Of a stretch of DNA of 64,000 bases, positions 59,501 to 64,000 are shown one piece after another. The stretch is taken from the NCBI RefSeq assembly GCF_036898095.1, contig NC_090729.1, positions 58,979,368 through 59,043,367 of the forward strand. Direction: 5' to 3'. The notes below the pieces were generated by a model. That model was given only the letters and a program-made list of their open reading frames with translations. It was not told the DNA's origin and searched no databases. Position numbers and translations under genes: made by a program. Within the stretch, counting starts at the first letter, position 1. Every line of letters begins with the position of its first letter. Origin of the DNA: Palaemon carinicauda. Taxonomy: Eukaryota > Arthropoda > Malacostraca > Decapoda > Palaemonidae.

Positions 59501-62500
59501 TTTCTTTCATATTCTAAATAAGCTATATATATTAATACATTAAAGTCAGGATTCTCTTAACGACCTGGGGATCAGAGCCCCAGGCAGAAACGCCCAAAGA
59601 CTATGATATCGGACCAGCATGATTTGAACCCTCGTCAAGGATATCTGTATGCCAGTGACCATACCACTCGGCCTCGAAGAAAGATAAAAGTCAATAACAA
59701 TTCTTTTATATATACAGTATACCTGTCAAATTATGGTTTTCTGTACTTAGAATTGAAATCAACCCATCTTCACCATCGTAACTAATTGGTGGGTTTGGGA
59801 CTTGGCATTCGATTAATGAAAAATTTTTGCACATTTAAACGTGTTTCTTTCATATTCTAAATAAGCCATATATATCAATACATTAAAGTTTGGATTCTCT
59901 TAACGACCTGGGGATCAGAGCCCCAGGCGGATCCACCCAAAGACTATGATATCGGACCAACGGGGATTTGAACCCTTGTCCAGGATATCTGTATGCCAGT
60001 GACCATACCACTCGGCCACGAAAAAAGATAAAAGTCAATGACAATTCTTCTATAAACATACCTGTCAAAGTCTGGTTTTCTGTACTTAGAATTGAAATCA
60101 ACCCATCTTCCCCATCGTAGCTAATTGGTAGGTTTGGGACTTGGCATTCGATTAATGATAAATTTTTGCAAATTTAAACGTGTTTCGTTCATATTTCAAA
60201 TAAGCCAAATATATTAATACATTAAAGTCTGGATTCTCTTAACGACCTGGGGATCAGAGCCCCAGGCGGAACTGCCCAAAGACTATGATATCGGACCAGC
60301 TGGGATTTGAACCCTCATCCAGGATATCTGTATGCCAGTGTCCATACCACTCGGCCACGAAGAAAGATTAAAGTCAATGACAATTCTTCTATACATATAC
60401 CTGTCAAATTCTGGTTTTCTGTACTTAGAATTGAAATCAACCCATCTTCACCATCGTAGCTAATTGGTAGGTTTGGGACTTGGCATTCGATTAATGATAA
60501 ATTTTTGCACATTTAAACGTGGTTCTTTCATACTCCAAATAAGCCTTATATAATAATATATTAAAGTCTGGATTCTCTTAACGACCTGGGGATCAGAGCC
60601 CCAGCCGGAACCGCCCAAAGACTCTGATATTGGACTAGCGGGGATTTGAACCCTCGTCCATGATATTTGTATGTCAGTGACCATACCACTCGGCCACGAA
60701 GAAAGATAAAAGTCAATGACAATTCTTCTATACATATACCTGTCAAATTCTGGTTTTCTGTACTTAGAATTGAAATCAACCCATCCTCACCATCGTAGCT
60801 AATTGGTAGGTTTGGGACTTGGCATTCGATTAATGATAAATTTTTGCATATCTAAACGTGTTTCTTTTATATTTCAAATAAGCCATATATATTAATATAT
60901 TGAAGTCTGGATTCTCTTAACTACCTGGGGATCAGAGCCCCAGGCGGAACCGCCCAAAGACTCTGATATCGGACCAGCGGGGAATTGAACCCTCATCCAG
61001 GATATCTGTATGCCAGTGACCATACCACTCGGCCACGAAGAAAGATAAAAGTCAATGACAATTCTTCTATACATATACATGTCAAATTCTGGTTTTCTGT
61101 ACTTAGAATTGAAATCAACCCATCTTCACCATTGTATCTAATTGGTAGGTTTGGGACTTGGCATTCAATTAATTATAAATTTTTGCACATTTAAACTTGT
61201 TTCTTTCATATTCTAAATAAGCTATATATATTAATACATTAAAGTCAGGATTCTCTTAACGACCTGGGGATCAGAGCCCCAGGCAGAAACGCCCAAAGAC
61301 TATGATATCGGACCAGCATGATTTGAACCCTCCTCAAGGATATCTGTATGCCAGTGACCATACCACTCGGCCACGAAGAAAGATAAAAGTCAATAACAAT
61401 TCTTCTATACATATACATGTCAAATTCTGGTTTTCTGTACTTAGAATTGAAATCAACCCATCTTCACCATCATAACTAATTGGTAGGTTTGGGACTTGGC
61501 ATTCGATTAATGATAAATTTTTGCACATTTAAACGTGTTTCTTTCATATTCTAAATAAGCCATATATATTAATACATTAAAGTTTGGATTCTCTTAACGA
61601 CCTGGGGATAAGAGCCCCAGGCAGAACCACCCAAAGACTATGATATTGGACCAGCGGGGATATGAACCCTAGTCCAGGATATCTGTATGCCAGTGACCAT
61701 ACCACTCGGCCACGAAGAAAGATAAAAGTCAATGACAATTCTTCTATACATATCCTTGTCAAATTCTGGTTTTCTGTATTTAGAATTGAAATCAACCCAT
61801 CTTCACCATCTTAACTAATTGGTAGGTTTGGGACTTGGCATTCGATTAATGATATATTTTTGCACATTTAAACCTGTTTCTTTCATATTTCATATAAGAC
61901 ATATATATTAATACATTAAAGTCTGGATTATCTTAACGACCTGGGGATAAGAGCCCCAGGCAGAACCGCCCAAAGACTCTGATATCAGACCAGCGGGGAT
62001 TTGAACCCTCGTCCAGGATATCTGTATGCCAGTGAGCATACCACTCGGCCACGAAGAAAGATAAAAGTCAATGACAATTCTTCTATACATATACCTGTCA
62101 AATTCTGGTTTTCTGTACTTAGAATTAGAATCAATCCATCTTCACCATCGTACCTAATTCGTAGGTTTGGGACTTGGCATTCGATTAATGATAAATTTTT
62201 GCACATTTAAACGTGTTTCTTTCATATTTCAAATAAGCCATATATATTAATACATTAAAGTCTGGATTCTCTTAATGACTTGGGGATCAGAGCCCCAGGC
62301 GGAACCACCTAAGGACTATGATATCGGACCAGCGGGGATTTGACCTCTCGTCCAGGATATCTGTATGCCAGTTACCATACCACTCGGCCACGAAGAAAGA
62401 TAAAAGTCAATGACAATTCTTCTATACATATACCAGTCAAATTCTGGTTTTCTGTACTTAGAATTGAAATCAACCCATCTTCACCATCGTAGCTAATTGG

Positions 62501-64000
62501 CAGGTATGGGACTTGGCATTAGATTAATGATAAATTTTTGCACATTTAAACGTGTTTCTTTCATATTCTAAATAAGCCATATATATTAATACATTAAAGT
62601 CTGGATTCTCTTAACGACCTGGGGATCAGAGCCCCAGGCGGAAACGGCCAAAGACTATGATATCGGACCAGCGGGGATTTGAACTCTCGTCCAGGATATC
62701 TGTATGCCAGTGACCATACCACTCGGCCACGAAGAAAGATAAAAGTCAATGACAATTCTTCTATACATATACCTGTCAAATTCTGGTTTTCTGTACTTAG
62801 AATTGAAATCAACCCATCTTCACCATCATATCCAATTGGTAGGTTTGGGACTTGGCATTCAATTAATGATAAATTTTTGCACATTTAAACGTGTTTCTTT
62901 CATATTTCAAATAAGCCTTATAAATTAATACATTAAAGTTTGGATTCTCTTAATGACCTGGGGATCAGAGCCCCAGGCGGAACTGCCCAAAGACTATGAT
63001 ATCGGACCAGCGGGAATTTGAACTCTCGTCCAGGATATCTGTATGCCAGTGACCATGCCACTCGGCCACGAAGAAAGATAAAAGTCAATGACAATTCTTC
63101 TATACATATACCTGTCAAATTCTGGTTTTCTGTACTTAGAATTGAAATCAACCCATCGTCACCATCGTAGCTAATTGGTAGGTTTGGGACTTGGCATTCG
63201 ATTAATGATAAATTTTGGCACACTTAAACGTGTTTCTTTCATATTTCAAATAAGCCATATATATTAATACATTAAAGTCTGTATTCGCTTAACGACCTGG
63301 GGATCAGAGCCCCAGGCGGAACTGCCCAAAGACTATGATATCGGACCAGCGGGTTTTTGAACCCTCGTCCAGGATATCTGTATGCCAGTGACCATACCAC
63401 TTGGCCAAGAAGAAAGATAAAAGTCAATGACAATTCTTCTATACATATACCTGTCAAATTCTGGTTTTCTGTACTTAGAATTCAAATCAACCTATCTTCA
63501 CCATCTTAGCTAATTGGTAGGTTTGGGACTTGGCATTCAATTAATGTTATATTTTTGAACATTTAACCTGTTTCTTTCATATTTCAAAAAAGCCATATGT
63601 ATTAATACATTAAAGTCTGGATTCTCTTAACGACCTGTTGATCAGAGTCCCAGGCGGAACCGCCCAAAGACTATGATATCGGACCTGAGGGGATTTGAAC
63701 CCTCGTCAAGGATATCTGTATGCCAGTGACCATACCACTCGGCCACGAAAAAAGATAAAAGTCAATGACAATTCTTCTATACATATACCTGTCAAAGTCA
63801 GGTTTTCTGTACTTAGAATTAAAATCAACCCATCCTCACCATCGTAGCTAATTGGTAGGTTTGGGACTTGGCATTCGATTAATGATAAATTTTTGCACAT
63901 TTAAACGTGTTTCTTTCATATTCTAAATAAGCTATATATATTAATACATTAAAGTCTGGATTCTCTTAACGACCTGGGGATCAGAGCCTCAGGCGGAAAC
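56567..64000. repeat. 339-bp satellite array 6 (about 22 monomers, runs off the window)
   Basis: It follows the monomer order of array 5 with an offset of 12857, later 13187 after about one extra monomer and a 9-bp deletion near 59307. It continues to the window end in mid-monomer. No gene is present. Confidence 0.93.

Overview
The window looks like repeat-dense heterochromatin from an animal nuclear genome, most likely a decapod crustacean. This rests on a DIRS-type retrotransposon, an APE-type LINE whose ends resemble ones I recall as common in shrimp and crab DNA, and A/T-rich tandem repeats; I ran no search. No host single-copy gene is recognisable. Every convincing reading frame belongs to a mobile element.

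Layout: 1-5978 carries a decayed DIRS-like retrotransposon. It has a GC-palindrome-rich leader, a gag-like ORF (1448-3496), then an ORF with RT, RNase H, methyltransferase-like and tyrosine-recombinase domains (about 3497-5803). The recombinase is frameshifted and then cut off by exactly 500 N (5979-6478). To the right of the gap everything is one nested tandem system. Six arrays of a 339-bp satellite (about 115 monomers) are separated by three complete copies plus one right-hand part of a 3.19-kb element, and by two copies of a 3.89-kb LINE.

The satellite monomer is tRNA-derived. Its minus strand has Pol III A and B boxes at tRNA spacing, a GC hairpin downstream, and a TTTT run just before the next monomer's A box, so many monomers look like self-contained Pol III units of about one repeat length. 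The 3.19-kb elements have 15-bp terminal inverted repeats starting CCC, precise TTAA target duplications and no transposase. I read them as non-autonomous piggyBac-like elements, each filled with about ten 187-bp subrepeats. The LINE encodes an intact 945-residue endonuclease/RT protein that begins with a 2A-like motif. It sits inside the B box of a satellite monomer.

Above the monomer there are higher-order periods: 4-5 monomers (1356/1695 bp), satellite plus piggyBac-like element (6.9 and 11.3 kb), and satellite plus LINE (about 12.9 kb). Insertions therefore landed once in the satellite and were then amplified with it. Copy numbers in such regions depend on assembly quality.
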